Positions 10,401-21,313 of a DNA stretch of 64,000 bases are shown in pieces. The first letter of the stretch is position 1; each line of letters begins with the position of its first letter. Source of the DNA: Azolla caroliniana (lineage: Eukaryota > Polypodiophyta); the NCBI GenBank assembly GCA_043228905.1, contig JBHGNT010000013.1, positions 8,432,001 through 8,496,000 on the forward strand, given 5' to 3'. Made by a program: the position numbers and the translations under genes. Under the pieces are notes generated by a model, which was not told the origin of the DNA, made no database searches, and saw only the letters and a program-made list of their open reading frames with translations.

Positions 10401-10839
10401 AAGTTCATCTGTCGCTCATAGACCCATCATCTATGCTCTATCCTAGTTTGCGCTTGGTGTGTCAGTGACAACTCTGCTCATCTGCGTTTCTTTGCTTCTC
10501 GCTCAGTCCGCCTATACTTCTGTTTGCTTCACTCTATTCACCTGTGTTATTTTTCTGTGTGTTAGGGATTCTCTGTGCTTTTCTTTCTCAGGAAAATGGA
10601 CTGATAAAGCATTTGTGTGATTGTGGTCCATAACTCTAGAAAAAGTGATGTTAAGAATAGAATATTCTATTAATGACTCTTCAATAGCCACCACTCATCA
10701 TAATGACCAAATAATAAACTTGCATGTGCATATATAGTCTGAAAAGGACAATGTCAAGAAGTAATCATGCCAAGATTCGATTTTCTTTTCTATTTTTGTT
10801 TTTTTCTAATAATAATAATATTTACACTTATGCCCCCTT
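10401..10839. other. spacer, no gene recognised
   Basis: Pyrimidine-rich DNA then AT-rich DNA (an aataataataat run near 10,810). No domain was recognised in either strand. Confidence 0.3.
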
Positions 10840-12310
10840 GCATTGGTCATGATCCACCGACCATCACTAGGGTACTCATCTGATTTCCTTGTGCTATTCC
10901 TGGTTTGAATAGGTTAGTCGGTGTTGGCCCCTGATAAGGTTTAAATCAGATCCCATTCACCCACTTTGGTAAGACTTTGCCGTCTAACGTTCCGATCTGA
11001 CACGTTCCGTTGTTGTTGTTGACTATCCAATAAGGGTCGGTCCATCTAAATCGCAGTTTTCCTGGCGTAAACCCCATTTTCGTCCGAAATACCAAGAGGG
11101 GTTTGCCAATGTCAAAAAAAATTATTTACCCCATCCGTGTCGATCAACAAAGGCTTTTATTTTCCTTTGTTTCTACTCTAGATACCACATTTCCTGTAGT
11201 CAACTTTTCTTCTAGTGTTAGCAACTGGGCTTTTCGAATCTATTCCGATTGTTCTTCATCCAGTCACTCTGTCACCTGCACTCGTAAGCTGGGAATATGT
11301 TTGCGTTACTCAAGCCGACATTCTCACTTCCACTTCGTCCACACTAGAAATTCAATCGGCATGACCACTTCTAAGCCGAATGCAATCCGGAATGGAGTCG
11401 ACTTGATCATAGTCTTGTAGGTTGTTGTATATGCCCTAGGGCACTATGTAGCTTCTGCTCCCAATTAGTCTAATTCTCATTGACGATTTTCTTCGTAATC
11501 ATATGAATCGTTATATTTCTTGACTCTACTAATCCATTGGCTTGCGGACAGTATGGTGGACTCTTTTTATGCACTATTTCATAATAATTTGATAACTCAT
11601 AGATGAGTTTCTTAATAAAATGAGTACCTCGATAACTTACAAGGTCAATTGGGCAGCCCGAATCAACACCATATACATTCGTACAGGAATTTAGCCATGG
11701 ATGCCACCATATTATCTCTAAGAGCCTTTGCTTCGACCCATTTCGTGCAATAGTCGGTAACGACTATCACATATCGGTTGTCGGTTCTTGTTCTTGTTGG
11801 CATAAATGGTCTGACTTTCCGAGTGGTTATGTCACTTGCATAGTGTCCGCCAACAATTCCACAATGCGCCTCGCATAAAATAGCTTCCTTTTTGAATTGT
11901 CTAACCACTCGCCGCTAGACTCCATCAGCTCCTTTATGATATAGTGTTTCCTTAAGCAGACAAAATTTTTAACTCCCAACAGCCAGTCATTTCCGTTCAT
12001 CGGGCGAAATACCCTTAGGTGGTAGTCCTGTACTGAGAAATGTCATCATCTTTGTGATCCATAAATCGGCTAATTCATCGTCGGCATCTTTCAAATCCAC
12101 TGCTTCGACTTAGAATAGTTGTGCATCTGGAAAATCATCATGAACATCTGTACTCGATTCTCTCGACTCTACTTGACTTAAATAGTCGGCTACTACGTGT
12201 TGTACGCAAGGACAATCAATAATGTCGAATTTGATCTCTTGTAACAGAAGTGTCCATCTTGCTAGTTTGTCGGTTAATGATTGCTTCTCGCCGATGAGGT
12301 ACTAGGACTA
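10840..12310 (-). mobile_element. Ty3/gypsy pol fragment (RNase H end to integrase)
   Basis: Read right to left, the translation gives the RNase H end and spacer (about 12,300-11,960), an integrase zinc region (GIVGGHYA), the integrase core (VIVVTDYCTKWVEAKALRD, 11,663-11,908) and a far-downstream motif reading LRFRWTDPYWI near 11,050. That last motif is typical of integrase C-termini in plant gypsy elements without a chromodomain. There are many stops and no LTR of its own. An 81-codon open piece remains at 11,663-11,908. Confidence 0.65.
11663..11908 (-). pseudogene. gypsy integrase core piece
   Basis: An 81-residue open stretch. The early part (KKEAILCEAHCGIVGGHYASD) is the His-rich zinc region, but it jumps directly into VIVVTDYCTKWVEAKAL, the first catalytic-Asp segment. 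About 40 residues of the usual intervening region are therefore missing. It is part of the fragment at 10,840-12,310. Confidence 0.65.
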
Positions 12311-12515
12311 CTACACTACTAGCCTATCCGGAGAAACCAAAAATGTAATTTTTCACGTAGTGTGCGAATTACACTACGACAGCGGAAAACATGGAAACTT
12401 CCAAAATGATTGTTGACACCTTAAGAAAGACAAAGGTGCTTCGAACGATGTTGAACCTAGGAAGATTTCTGAGAAGAAGGGGACTTCAACCATAGCTACT
12501 AATGAAGAAAAGCTC

Positions 12516-12731
12516 ATGTTCATTTGCAAGCAAGTGAGTGTAAACCTCGCAAATGAAGAGCACACTTGGGTGATTGAATCCGGTGCATTGTTCCACTTAA
12601 CTCCCTCAAGAGAATGTTTCTCATCGTACACAGGCGGTCACTATGGCTGTGTAAAGATGGGAGATAATGAAGCATGCAAGATAGCCAACATCAGAATTGT
12701 ATGTCTGACAACATCGGAATTGTATGTCTAA
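12516..12731 (+). pseudogene. copia protease
   Basis: Contains EHTWVIESGALFHLTPSREC. The retropepsin triad normally reads D-S/T-G; here it is ESG, so the catalytic Asp has become Glu (or the copy has decayed). The following CFSSYTGGHYGCVKMGDNE matches the copia protease fold. Confidence 0.65.
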
Positions 12732-12853
12732 CAACATCGATTGGTTGTAGATTGACCATAAGGGATGTTGGACATGTGCCCGATATCAAGTTAAATAAGA
12801 TGTCAACTAGAAGAGTGGACGATGAAGGCTACAATGGTAGTTCTTAAAGTGGT

Positions 12854-13828
12854 ATGTGGAAGTTCTATAAAGGAAGTCTCATAATGGCCCAAGCAGAGAA
12901 ACAGGGTACACTACATGTGATGCATGCCAAGTTGTGCAAGCATGAAGCAAATGTCGCAGCCAACTCAAGTCGAGAGCTATGGCATAAGAGGCTAGGTCAC
13001 ATGAGCGAGAGAGGCATGCATATCTTGGTTGACAAGAAACTTCTTCCATAAGTAAAATGGGTGCACTTCGAGAAATGTGTCGATTGTCTAGTCGAAAAGC
13101 AAAACTAAGTTTCACTTCACTCAAGACCACCAAAGAGAAGACAATGTGCATTAGAACTAATTTGCACAGATGTGTGTTATGTGGATGCCCAATCACATCG
13201 AGGTGGACAATATTTTGTGACATTCATTGAAGACTGCAGCAAAAAGTTGTGGGGTTTCGTACTAAAGTCGAAAGACTAAGTGTTGTCGGTCTTTAGGGAA
13301 TTTCAGGCCAGAGCTAAAAGAGAGTCTGGAATAAAGTTGAAGGTTGTTCGGATTGATAATGGTGGAGACTATAGAGGACTATTCGAGAAATATTGCAAGA
13401 CATAAGGCATAAGACTCGAATATACGGTGCCTAACACCACTGAACTGAATGGTCTTGTAGAGAGGATGAATCGAAATATAATGGAAAGATTGAGGAGCAT
13501 GTTGTCACATGAAAAGCTTCCAAAGTCATATTGGTATGAGCTTATGTTGATAGCAGTCTATCTGATCAATAGGTCTCCCTTACTGCCCGCCAAAGGTGAT
13601 GTCCCACAATGGCGATGGATAGGTAAAGATGTCTCCTATCAACACTTGAAGGTGTTCGGATGCCTGTCGTATATGCATGTTGCAAAGGATCAGAGGTTGA
13701 AGCTCGACAACAAGTTGAAACCATGCATATTTCTAGGGTACTTTGAGAATGAATTTAGGTACAAGTTGTGGGATATACTCGACAAGAAAGTGGTGAGGAG
13801 TCGAGACATAGTATTTATGAAAGATTAG
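12854..13828 (+). pseudogene. copia pre-integrase and integrase
   Basis: Three frame pieces (12,854-13,051; about 13,140-13,400 with stops; 13,427-13,828). Visible: LWHKRLGHMSERG (HHCC zinc module), ICTDVCYVDAQSHRGGQYF with the first catalytic Asp, VVRIDNGGDYRG with the second Asp, and ELNGLVERMNR with the catalytic Glu. The third piece continues through the conserved VFGCLSYMHVAKD and FLGYFENEF region and ends at a stop after VFMKD. Confidence 0.7.
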
Positions 13829-14104
13829 ATGCTCGAAGAATGGAAACAGCAGCAATCAAGGTCGTCTTCCCAATCGACTCCCACTACTAAGGACTTAGGA
13901 CTAGTCCACTCTACACAATCGACTGTTAGGAGACAACTCGTCGACATAGACGAATCTAAATTAGTCGACTTGGAGCAACTGATTGATTCATATGAGTTGG
14001 AATTGGCTGACTTGCAAAGATCAAGTGAGGCATACAAGTCAGAATCGGTCGACCTTCAGAAACCTATTGACATGTATGAACCTGAGCCGACCATGGGTGG
14101 TTGA
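13829..14104 (+). pseudogene. copia integrase-RT linker
   Basis: A 91-codon acidic, low-complexity stretch directly after the integrase stop. It has degenerate repeats of the type SY/MYE-x-ELxDLQ/KSxE (about 13,960-14,090), matching the poorly conserved hinge between integrase and RT in copia polyproteins. RT similarity (DDQKERWQSAMQDEMDFL) resumes near 14,205. Confidence 0.55.
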
Positions 14105-14390
14105 AGATATCCACTTAGAAAAAGGAGAGCACCCACTCTATCCTCCACTCAATATGTTCTATTGACTGATGAAGATGAGCCATAATCTTACGAAGAAGCC
14201 ATGGCAGATGACCAAAAGGAGAGATGGCAAAGTGCAATGCAAGATGAAATGGACTTCTTGCCTTGAAAATTTCACTTAAGACTTGGTGGAGCTATTGAAA
14301 GGTAAGAGAGCCCTGAGAAACAAGGAGTTTCGGTAGAAAAAGGGGGTCGATTTTGATGAGATTTTAAAAACACAATGTGGAGGAGATAGA

Positions 14391-15599
14391 CGAGATCAAT
14401 TCATAACAACTTGCAAAATAAAAAGAAGAACACACATACGGACAATGTGATTTTGGACCCATGATGATGTTTGTGAGCCAACAGAACCAGAATGTTCATC
14501 TTGAGGAAGATTCGTTGTCGGACGGATATGTTTGGGTCAAGCATTCTAGTCGGGGGAGTCGATCACAGAGAAGACCAATGAAGTTCTAATTGAACAAGAT
14601 ATTGAAGATGATGATCAAGGCACGTGGAATCGATGTGCAAGGCACTATCACACGGGTGTTCCATAATGTGTTACCGTACGAGATGTACAGAGATTTGAGA
14701 ATGACAAGTGAGGGTGAAAGAGTAAAGTGTTGATGTATATGTGTAAATGTGCACAAGTGTAATCGTGAATAGGAGTAGATACGTATGTGAACACATACAC
14801 ATGCGTGTGCATGTGGACAGACAAGAAAAGGTGTGAGGGAGTGATTAGATGGCTAACGGGGCTTGCACCCTTATGTATCTAACCTCATTGTAACTATTTA
14901 ACCCCTTATGAGGAATGAATAAAACATGAATAAGTTCTCTCAATCTCTCTCTCTTGACGTCTTTCTCTTTCTCTTTCCCAATGGGGGTTCAACGTGAGAG
15001 AGGGAGATATTATCATTATCATTGACCCTAACCAACATCAAACACAAGTTATCCCTTCTCCGGAATACGCTCCAAGATGTAGTTAGGGAGGTGGATTGTC
15101 ACACATAGACAATTAAAGGCAATTTAGCTATATATCCAATACACATACACAATATCCGGTAATGAATTAACACACGTAAGCTTATAGCTTAAAAGTGTAG
15201 AAGGGAAGTACTCAAGATGGAACACAATAAACTATATTACTCGTTATGAATGCATAAAATCCGGTTTCCTTATATATGCATCCGGTTATGCTACAAAAAG
15301 GCATTTACCCGGATCGGTACATGTTTCTGTATCCAATACCTTGTAAGATTACAACATTTCATATATTTTCAACTACTCTTTCTTTTTCCTAATATTCAGT
15401 TCATAACTAATCCGGTTCATACTTTATCCGGACTCTAGTTGTCCATCCTTTCACTCTTTTAACTCTAGGTCCATCTCTACTTGACAACACTTGACATGCC
15501 CGTGGGATAATGCCTTGCACGTCGGACCCACACACCCTCAATTCTCCTCCAAAATGTTCAGTATGTTTTGTTGATCGTGTGTTCTGACGACGTCTATCA
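14391..15599. other. spacer of unclear origin
   Basis: No complete gene recognised. A broken plus-strand frame near 14,460-14,730 gives a stretch reading VFHNVLPYEMYRDLRMTSEG that I do not recognise. A CT-rich stretch lies at 14,940-14,985. From 15,030 the DNA is AT-rich with scattered CCGGT motifs. It may hold undetected LTR remains. Confidence 0.3.
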
Positions 15600-15765
15600 T
15601 GAAGACATACATTTTGGCCTTACAAAGATTCGAGCCCAAGACGTCTTGGCCTATATGTTAGAGCTTTAACCATTATAATAACATATATGATGTATAGTAA
15701 TAATAAATGTATTATTAGTTATTACAAGGTATTTAGAGTATTCTAGAACATTCTAGAACATAAAA
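15600..15765 (+). repeat. gypsy LTR fragment, left inverted arm
   Basis: Reverse-complement match to 20,620-20,815: both carry the tRNA-like unit, an AT-rich stretch and the heat-shock array, in opposite orientations. In this arm the order is tRNA-like (antisense, 15,623-15,682), AT-rich, then GAA/TTC array (15,739-15,761). It breaks off just after the array, before the TATA box present in other copies. Confidence 0.65.
15739..15761. promoter_or_regulatory. perfect four-unit heat-shock element
   Basis: Reads TATTCTAGAACATTCTAGAA: TTC, GAA, TTC, GAA in exact alternating 5-bp register. This matches the consensus nTTCnnGAAnnTTCnnGAAn without mismatch. It sits in a gypsy LTR fragment. Confidence 0.7.
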
Positions 15766-15784
15766 ATACATTTGATGTCTGGAG

Positions 15785-18700
15785 CCAATTAGATGATGTG
15801 TTAAACGAGTACGTTCGACCAAAATCGGAGCCATTTGGTTGGACTGTCCCTAGTTGTGGTTCCATTTCATCCAGTCAAGTTAGTCGAGTTTCTCTGCACA
15901 AGTTGAGCTTAACACATCTAGGTGCCATCGAGTCCCAGCTTCTGCCCTCTTAGACTCTGGAGCGAACTCTTGTTTCATGGATCGTGAGTTTGTTGTAATG
16001 CATAATATTCAGTTGCATAAGCTCCCAAGCCTATTGTCTGTCGGAGTCATTGATGGACGCCCGATAGCATCAAGTGATATAGTTGAAGAGTCTAAACCAA
16101 TTCGTGTAGTCCTAGGCAATTTGGCTAGTGTCATCTCATTCAACATCATTAGTAGTCTAGAGTATTCCCTAGTTCTTGGTCTTCCATGGTTTGAGCTACA
16201 TAACCCAACTATTAATTGGAGAAAAAGAACCATTGAAGAGGTCACAGTACAATCTGAGTCTCTTAAAACTCCAACAAAGGATATGATATTCCAAAAGATT
16301 TCGACAATGTCTATACATCAATTACTTGAGGAAGGACGGAAGGAAGACATGTTGATCTTCGTAGTTTTAGCAACCCCCACATCGAGCTCACAATAATCGG
16401 GGGTCCAACTACCAAAGAAATATATAGAATTCTCCAATGTGTTTGATAAGGTGAAGGCCAATAGAGTACCAGAGCATCAACCATATGATTGCCCAATTGA
16501 TTTGCATCGACCATGTTCTTCGGGAATATATCGATGAGAAGTTGGCGAATGGGTTTATCCAGCATTCAAGATCTCCTGCTAGCGCATCCATATTTTTCGT
16601 TAAGAAGAAAGATGGTTCACTTCATCTGGTCGTGGATTATCGAGGATTGAATAAAGTAACTATTTGAAACCGATATGCTCTACCATTGATTTCGAGCCTT
16701 CTGGAATGCCTCGATGGAGCTAAGTATTTCACAAAGTTAGATCTTCGAGGTGCTTACAATCTTGTTCGAATTCTTCCTAGGGATGAATGGAAGACTACTT
16801 TCCGTACTCGCTATGGCCATTTTGAGTATATAGTGATGCCATTTGGTCTCACAAATGCACCGACAATTTTCCAACATATGGCGAATGACATTTTTCGAGA
16901 TTTCCTCGATATTTTCGTCATAGTTTACCTGGATGATATCTTGATCCACTCAAAAACTTAAGAGGATCAATATACACGTTCGACAAGCATTGCAATGGTT
17001 GCGTGAATATGGTCTCTATGCAAAATTGGAGAAGTGCAGTTTTGACTAGCGTCAAGTGGAATTTTTGGGGTACATAGTCTCTTCACATGGCATTGCTATG
17101 GATCCAGCAAAGGTTCAAACAATTTTGGATTGCCAAACAGCACAGTCTGTGCGAGATGTACAATGTTTTTTGGGGTTCGCAAACTTTTATCGCAAGTTCA
17201 TCAAAGATTATTCAAAGATCGTGTTGCCCCTCACTCAACTGACACAAAAGAATCAACCATTTGTGTGGAGTATAAATGCAAACTCTGCATTTGAAGGATT
17301 AAAGCAAGCATTTACATCCGCACCAATTTTGATGCATGTTGATCCATTGAAGTGTTTTATACTCGAAGCTGATGCATCCAACTTCGCACTAGGAAATGTA
17401 TTATCCCACATTAGCAATGATGGCCAACTGCACCCTGTGGCTTTTCATTCACGGAAATTCGAAGCTGCAGAAATCAACTATGAGATTCACGACAAAGAGC
17501 TTCTTGCCATTGTGGACTCTTTCTAACAATGGCATCATTTTTTGGAGGGTTCATCTCAACAAATCATTTTCTATAATGATCACAAAAATCTAACGTACTT
17601 CCAAAGTGCTCGAGTCTTGAGTCGTCGACCAGCTCGTTGGGCATAGTTCTTAACTCGTTTTGATTTCATAATTCTATATCGCCTTGGGATGCAACAAGGA
17701 AAAGCATATGCTTTATCTTGGCGTTCGTATATGGAACTTCAACCAGGAGAGACCGCATTTGAAAGTCAGAAGCAAATCCTCTTGGGTCCTAACCGTCTAC
17801 GACTAATGGCATTTCATGCTATAGACACACCCAGGGATTCAAGTCTTCTGGACTCCATTCGGGAGCATATTGAGACTGATGAATTCACCCAAGACATTCT
17901 GAACCATATTATCCCAGATCATGCTTCTTGTTCACAATCTCAAAATCCTCATCAAGACTACAACCAGTTCAATTGGCATGATGGTTTACTTTTTCGACAA
18001 AATCTCTTATATGTGCTTGATGGTCATTCTCGACTCGAAGTCTTGCAACAATGTCATGACACACCAATGGCTGGACATTTCGGCATCCACAAGACTTTGG
18101 CGTTAATTTCTCGAAGGTATTGGTGGCCACGACTTCCCCATTTTGTTACGGATTATGTTTGTAGTTGTGATACATGTTGCCGATCCAAAAAACCTCGACA
18201 TCATCCATATGGCTTATTACAGCCAATGCCTATTCCTGAGAGTCCATGGAAATCTATTTCATTGGACTTCATTATGGATCTACCACCTTCCAAGGGTTTT
18301 GATTCTATTCTCACGGTAGTACATCTTTCTACCAAGATGACCCATTTTCTTCCCTGCACAAAGGCCATTACGAGCCAAGAGACAACCGAGTAGTTACTCA
18401 TACAAAAGGTGTTTCAGCATCATGGTCTTCCTGATGATATTATCAGTGATCGGGGTCCCTAGTTCATCTCAAAATTTTGACAACACATGTTCAAATTCTT
18501 ACATACTTCTTGCAAACTCTCTTCCGGCTACCATCTAGAAAGTAACGGACAGAGTGAGTGCACCAACCAAACAGTAGAACAATATCTTCGTTGTTTTGTC
18601 AACTATCAACAAGATGATTGGGTTGATCTATTACATTTGGCAGAATTTGCTTACAACAACTTAGAACATTCTTTTACTGGATATTCCCCATTTTCTGCAA

Positions 18701-18985
18701 ACATTGGGTACCATCCTCGTTGGACTATGCTTGAACATCCCGAACTCTCGACAAACCCGAATGCTGAAGATCGGCTCATCCGACTCCAAGAAGTTCAAGA
18801 TATCTTTTTGCACCATTTATGTGATGCTCAAAACACTCAACAGAAGGTTGCCGATCGTCATCGACGCGATTCATCAACTACATTTCAAGTGGTAGATCAA
18901 GTATGGCTTTTACAAGGTCGCATTAAAACAACCCGACTTTGCTGCAAATTGGATTATCAACGTTTTGGCCCATATGTGATATGTA
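15785..18985 (+). pseudogene. Ty3/gypsy pol (protease, RT, RNase H, integrase)
   Basis: Near-complete gypsy pol in pieces. Protease active site ALLDSGANSCFMD (about 15,943-15,982). RT from about 16,560 with [25 protein letters not shown] and the catalytic YLDDILIHS (about 16,925). RNase H with LEADASNFALG (17,368). Integrase zinc module (GHFGIHKT...CSCDTC, about 18,075-18,180), core start SLDFIMDLP (18,262) and GYHLESNGQSE near 18,535 with the Glu. Stops or frameshifts fall near 16,395, 16,667, 16,960, 17,525, 17,647 and 18,392. The reading stops inside the integrase C-terminus at about 18,985, where LTR sequence begins. Gag is absent upstream: protease follows the LTR fragment almost directly. 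Confidence 0.85.
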
Positions 18986-19124
18986 GAATACCCCATAAGG
19001 ACCTATAAATAGGTGTCTATTCATTCATCACAACTCATTTGGTTCAACACCAATTTGTAGCCCCTTAGCCTACTCTTTGTAATCCTTGCTCTCTTATATT
19101 ATAAACTCTCTTTCTATTTCTAGT

Positions 19125-19176
<52 letters not shown>

Positions 19177-19235
19177 CCTTCTATCGTCATCTTATCTTTC
19201 TCTCTCCTATTCTCAAGTCTCGACTATGGGACTAC
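18986..19235 (+). repeat. gypsy LTR fragment, plus orientation
   Basis: Begins in mid-LTR (the heat-shock array and everything before it are missing), with TATAAATA at 19,004-19,011, a leader, a (GT)n run at 19,127-19,172 and the LTR end region. It is the reverse complement of 20,365-20,580. The junction with integrase is abrupt, with no polypurine tract, so it arose by deletion or recombination rather than by normal integration. Confidence 0.7.
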
Positions 19236-19244
19236 TAGGCCTAC

Positions 19245-20285
19245 TTGGGTTACGAGAAGGCGGAGCAAAAATTGAGCTGGAATTGTCATGAGCACTTGGT
19301 TAACTTGTCGTCGTGGTTTATGTGGACAAGTCACAACAGTATGCCCAGGACCACCACAATAGAGGCATACACAATTCGCTCGTCGTCGTTGCTTTCAGCA
19401 TCCGATAATGGTCCTCAATGTCATGTTGTCTCGATTTCCATTGTGGAGTAGGGCCTTCCACCACACTTGACTTTGATACTTGGGGTGGAGTTGCGACCAC
19501 CGAAGCATATGTTTCTGTTGATCAGAAGCGTAACATTTGTTGGCGCTCAAAATGGGGCTCAAATAAGCGATTGTCACATTGCACGACCCGACTTACTACT
19601 TCAGTAAGAGATTTTGGATCATCATGGAAGGTAAGAAGTAAATCCTTCACATCATTGCGCAGACCTTGACGAAATTGATCCATTAACGCTGCCTCGTCCC
19701 ATGGAATATCAATGCTAGAAGGCGAAAATCTGCAGCATAAGCGGAAGCACGACGATCTCCTTGTCGTAATCATCGAATTTTGATTATTACTGTCCTCATA
19801 CTATCGGTGTCTCCAAATTTGGCTTGGAACTCATTAATAAACCCTTCAAAATCTTTTAATAATGGTGAGTGCTTCTCTCAGAGTGGTGCAAACCACGCAA
19901 ATGCGGTACCCGTTAACAAGGTAGCAACTAGTCCCACATGAGCAACATTAGTTGGATAACGGCTAGGATGCAATTTAATCACAAACCATACCTGATTTAA
20001 AAATCCACAAAATTGAGACCTTGTACCATCAAACTTGGCGGGCAGACTAATCTTGGGTTCCTTCGGCAAGGTTTGAACTTCCGCCGCTTGTCGTTGCAAT
20101 AGAGTAGTCTCTAATTGATGCACCTGTTGAGATAATTCTTCATACTGTTGTACTTTCTCAACACTTACTTGTTGTAGGTCTCCCAAAAATCTTTGATTTT
20201 CATGCTCCAGTGCCACAAATTTGGTTGTTAGCATGTCGAGCTCGGAGAGAACACACATATATTCTTGCTTGCTGACGGACTCCAT
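19245..20285 (-). pseudogene. Ty3/gypsy gag with zinc knuckle
   Basis: Reads leftward from ATG at 20,285: MESVSKQEYMCVLSELDML, a coiled-coil segment (about residues 15-60), then FDGTRSQFCGFLNQVWF, the retrotransposon gag core. It continues after a frame change with the 19,773-19,522 stretch (DQFRQGLRNDVKDLLLTF). A CCHC knuckle, CLYCGGPGHTVVTC, lies near 19,370-19,330. This is the region missing from the plus-strand pol at 15.8-19.0 kb, but on the opposite strand. Frameshifts make it a pseudogene. Confidence 0.75.
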
Positions 20286-20410
20286 AGTTATGAGAGAAAA
20301 TTGCTAGATTTTCTTGAATAAGGTTAATATAAGAAGAAGAAAAGAGAGATATTCGGTTCAAACTATCGAGACTTGAGAATAGGAGAGAGAAAGATAAGAT
20401 GACTTTAGAA

Positions 20411-20445
<35 letters not shown>

Positions 20446-20580
20446 CACTAGAAATGGAAAGAGAGGTTATATTATAAGAGAGCAAGGATTACAAAGAGTA
20501 GGCTAAGGGGCTACAAACTGGTGTTGAACTAAATGAGTTGTGATAAATGAATAGACACCTATTTATAGGTCCTTATGGAG

Positions 20581-20668
20581 TATTCTAGAATGTTCTAGAA
20601 TATTTTAGATATGTATGATATTTAATATAATCATGGAATATCCTAGAATGTTCTAGAATACTCTAAAT
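20581..20668. promoter_or_regulatory. paired heat-shock elements upstream of TATA
   Basis: Cluster 1: TTC 20,583, GAA 20,588, TTC 20,593, GAA 20,598, a perfect four-unit element. Cluster 2: GAA 20,646, TTC 20,651, GAA 20,656, a perfect three-unit element. Both lie immediately upstream (minus strand) of the TATAAATA at 20,567-20,560. Confidence 0.7.
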
Positions 20669-20716
20669 ATCTTGTAATAACTAATAATACATTTATTATA
20701 ATTATACATCATATAT

Positions 20717-20782
20717 GTTATTATAATGGTTAAAGGTCTAACATATAGACGAACACGTCTTGGGCTCGAATCTTTGTAAGGC
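20717..20782 (+). repeat. tRNA-like A/B-box sequence
   Basis: Reads TTATAATGGTTAAAGG (A-box-like), then GGGCTCGAATCTTTG (B-box-like). It is almost identical, in opposite orientation, to the unit at 15,682-15,623. It lies in or at the edge of the gypsy LTR. Confidence 0.45.
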
Positions 20783-21313
20783 CAAAATGTATGTCTTCAT
20801 GACAACGTCCTCTATTGTTGTGTTGGGTCTATTCCTTCCAGTTGTTATTGTTGTTGCATCTGAGTCTCCTAATGCATACATCGATAGGATATAGTCCTTT
20901 TATGTTGATGTATGGTTTTCAGCCATGAGCCCCGATTGATGTTAATATACATCATGATGAGTTGTGAAGTACGCAAAACTTTCTTCGGGATATGCAAGAT
21001 ATGTTGCATATTGCACGAGATAATATAACAACTACTCAAGATAGAGCGCGTTTTTATGTTGATCATCATAGGCAACCTCGTGTATTCAACCCTAGACAGA
21101 AGGTATTTTTATGTGTACCTCACAATTCTAAGACATTGTCTAAGGGTTAGTGCGCTAAGTTAGCCCCACGGTTTTGTGGACCTTTTACAATCCTCAAACG
21201 CATTGGGTCATCAGCTTATCGTCTCGCTCTTCTTGATGGTGTTGAAATTCATCCAGTTTTTCATGTGAGTCGTCTAAAAGAACTTCTAGGTTCTGGCGAC
21301 AATATAGTTACAA

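Larger units (their letters stand above)
12349..14390 (+). mobile_element. Ty1/copia internal fragment (protease to early RT)
   Basis: Plus-strand copia pol with protease, pre-integrase, integrase, integrase-RT linker and the first part of RT, ending near 14,390. It belongs to the same broad lineage as the copias at 28 and 34 kb: the LTPxRxxFSSYTGG, LWHKRLGHMSE and YQHLKVFGCLSYMHVAKD segments align closely. It is interrupted by several stops. No matching LTR is recognised on either side. Confidence 0.75.
20300..20800 (-). repeat. gypsy LTR, minus orientation
   Basis: Upstream of the minus-strand gag. In minus-strand order it has an antisense tRNA-like unit (20,782-20,717), two heat-shock clusters (20,668-20,636 and 20,612-20,581), TATAAATA (20,567-20,560), a leader and a (CA)n run (20,440-20,413 in plus coordinates). 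It is the reverse complement of the two plus-strand LTR fragments flanking the pol, so the composite is bounded by inverted arms. No clear primer-binding site was seen between LTR and gag. Confidence 0.7.
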
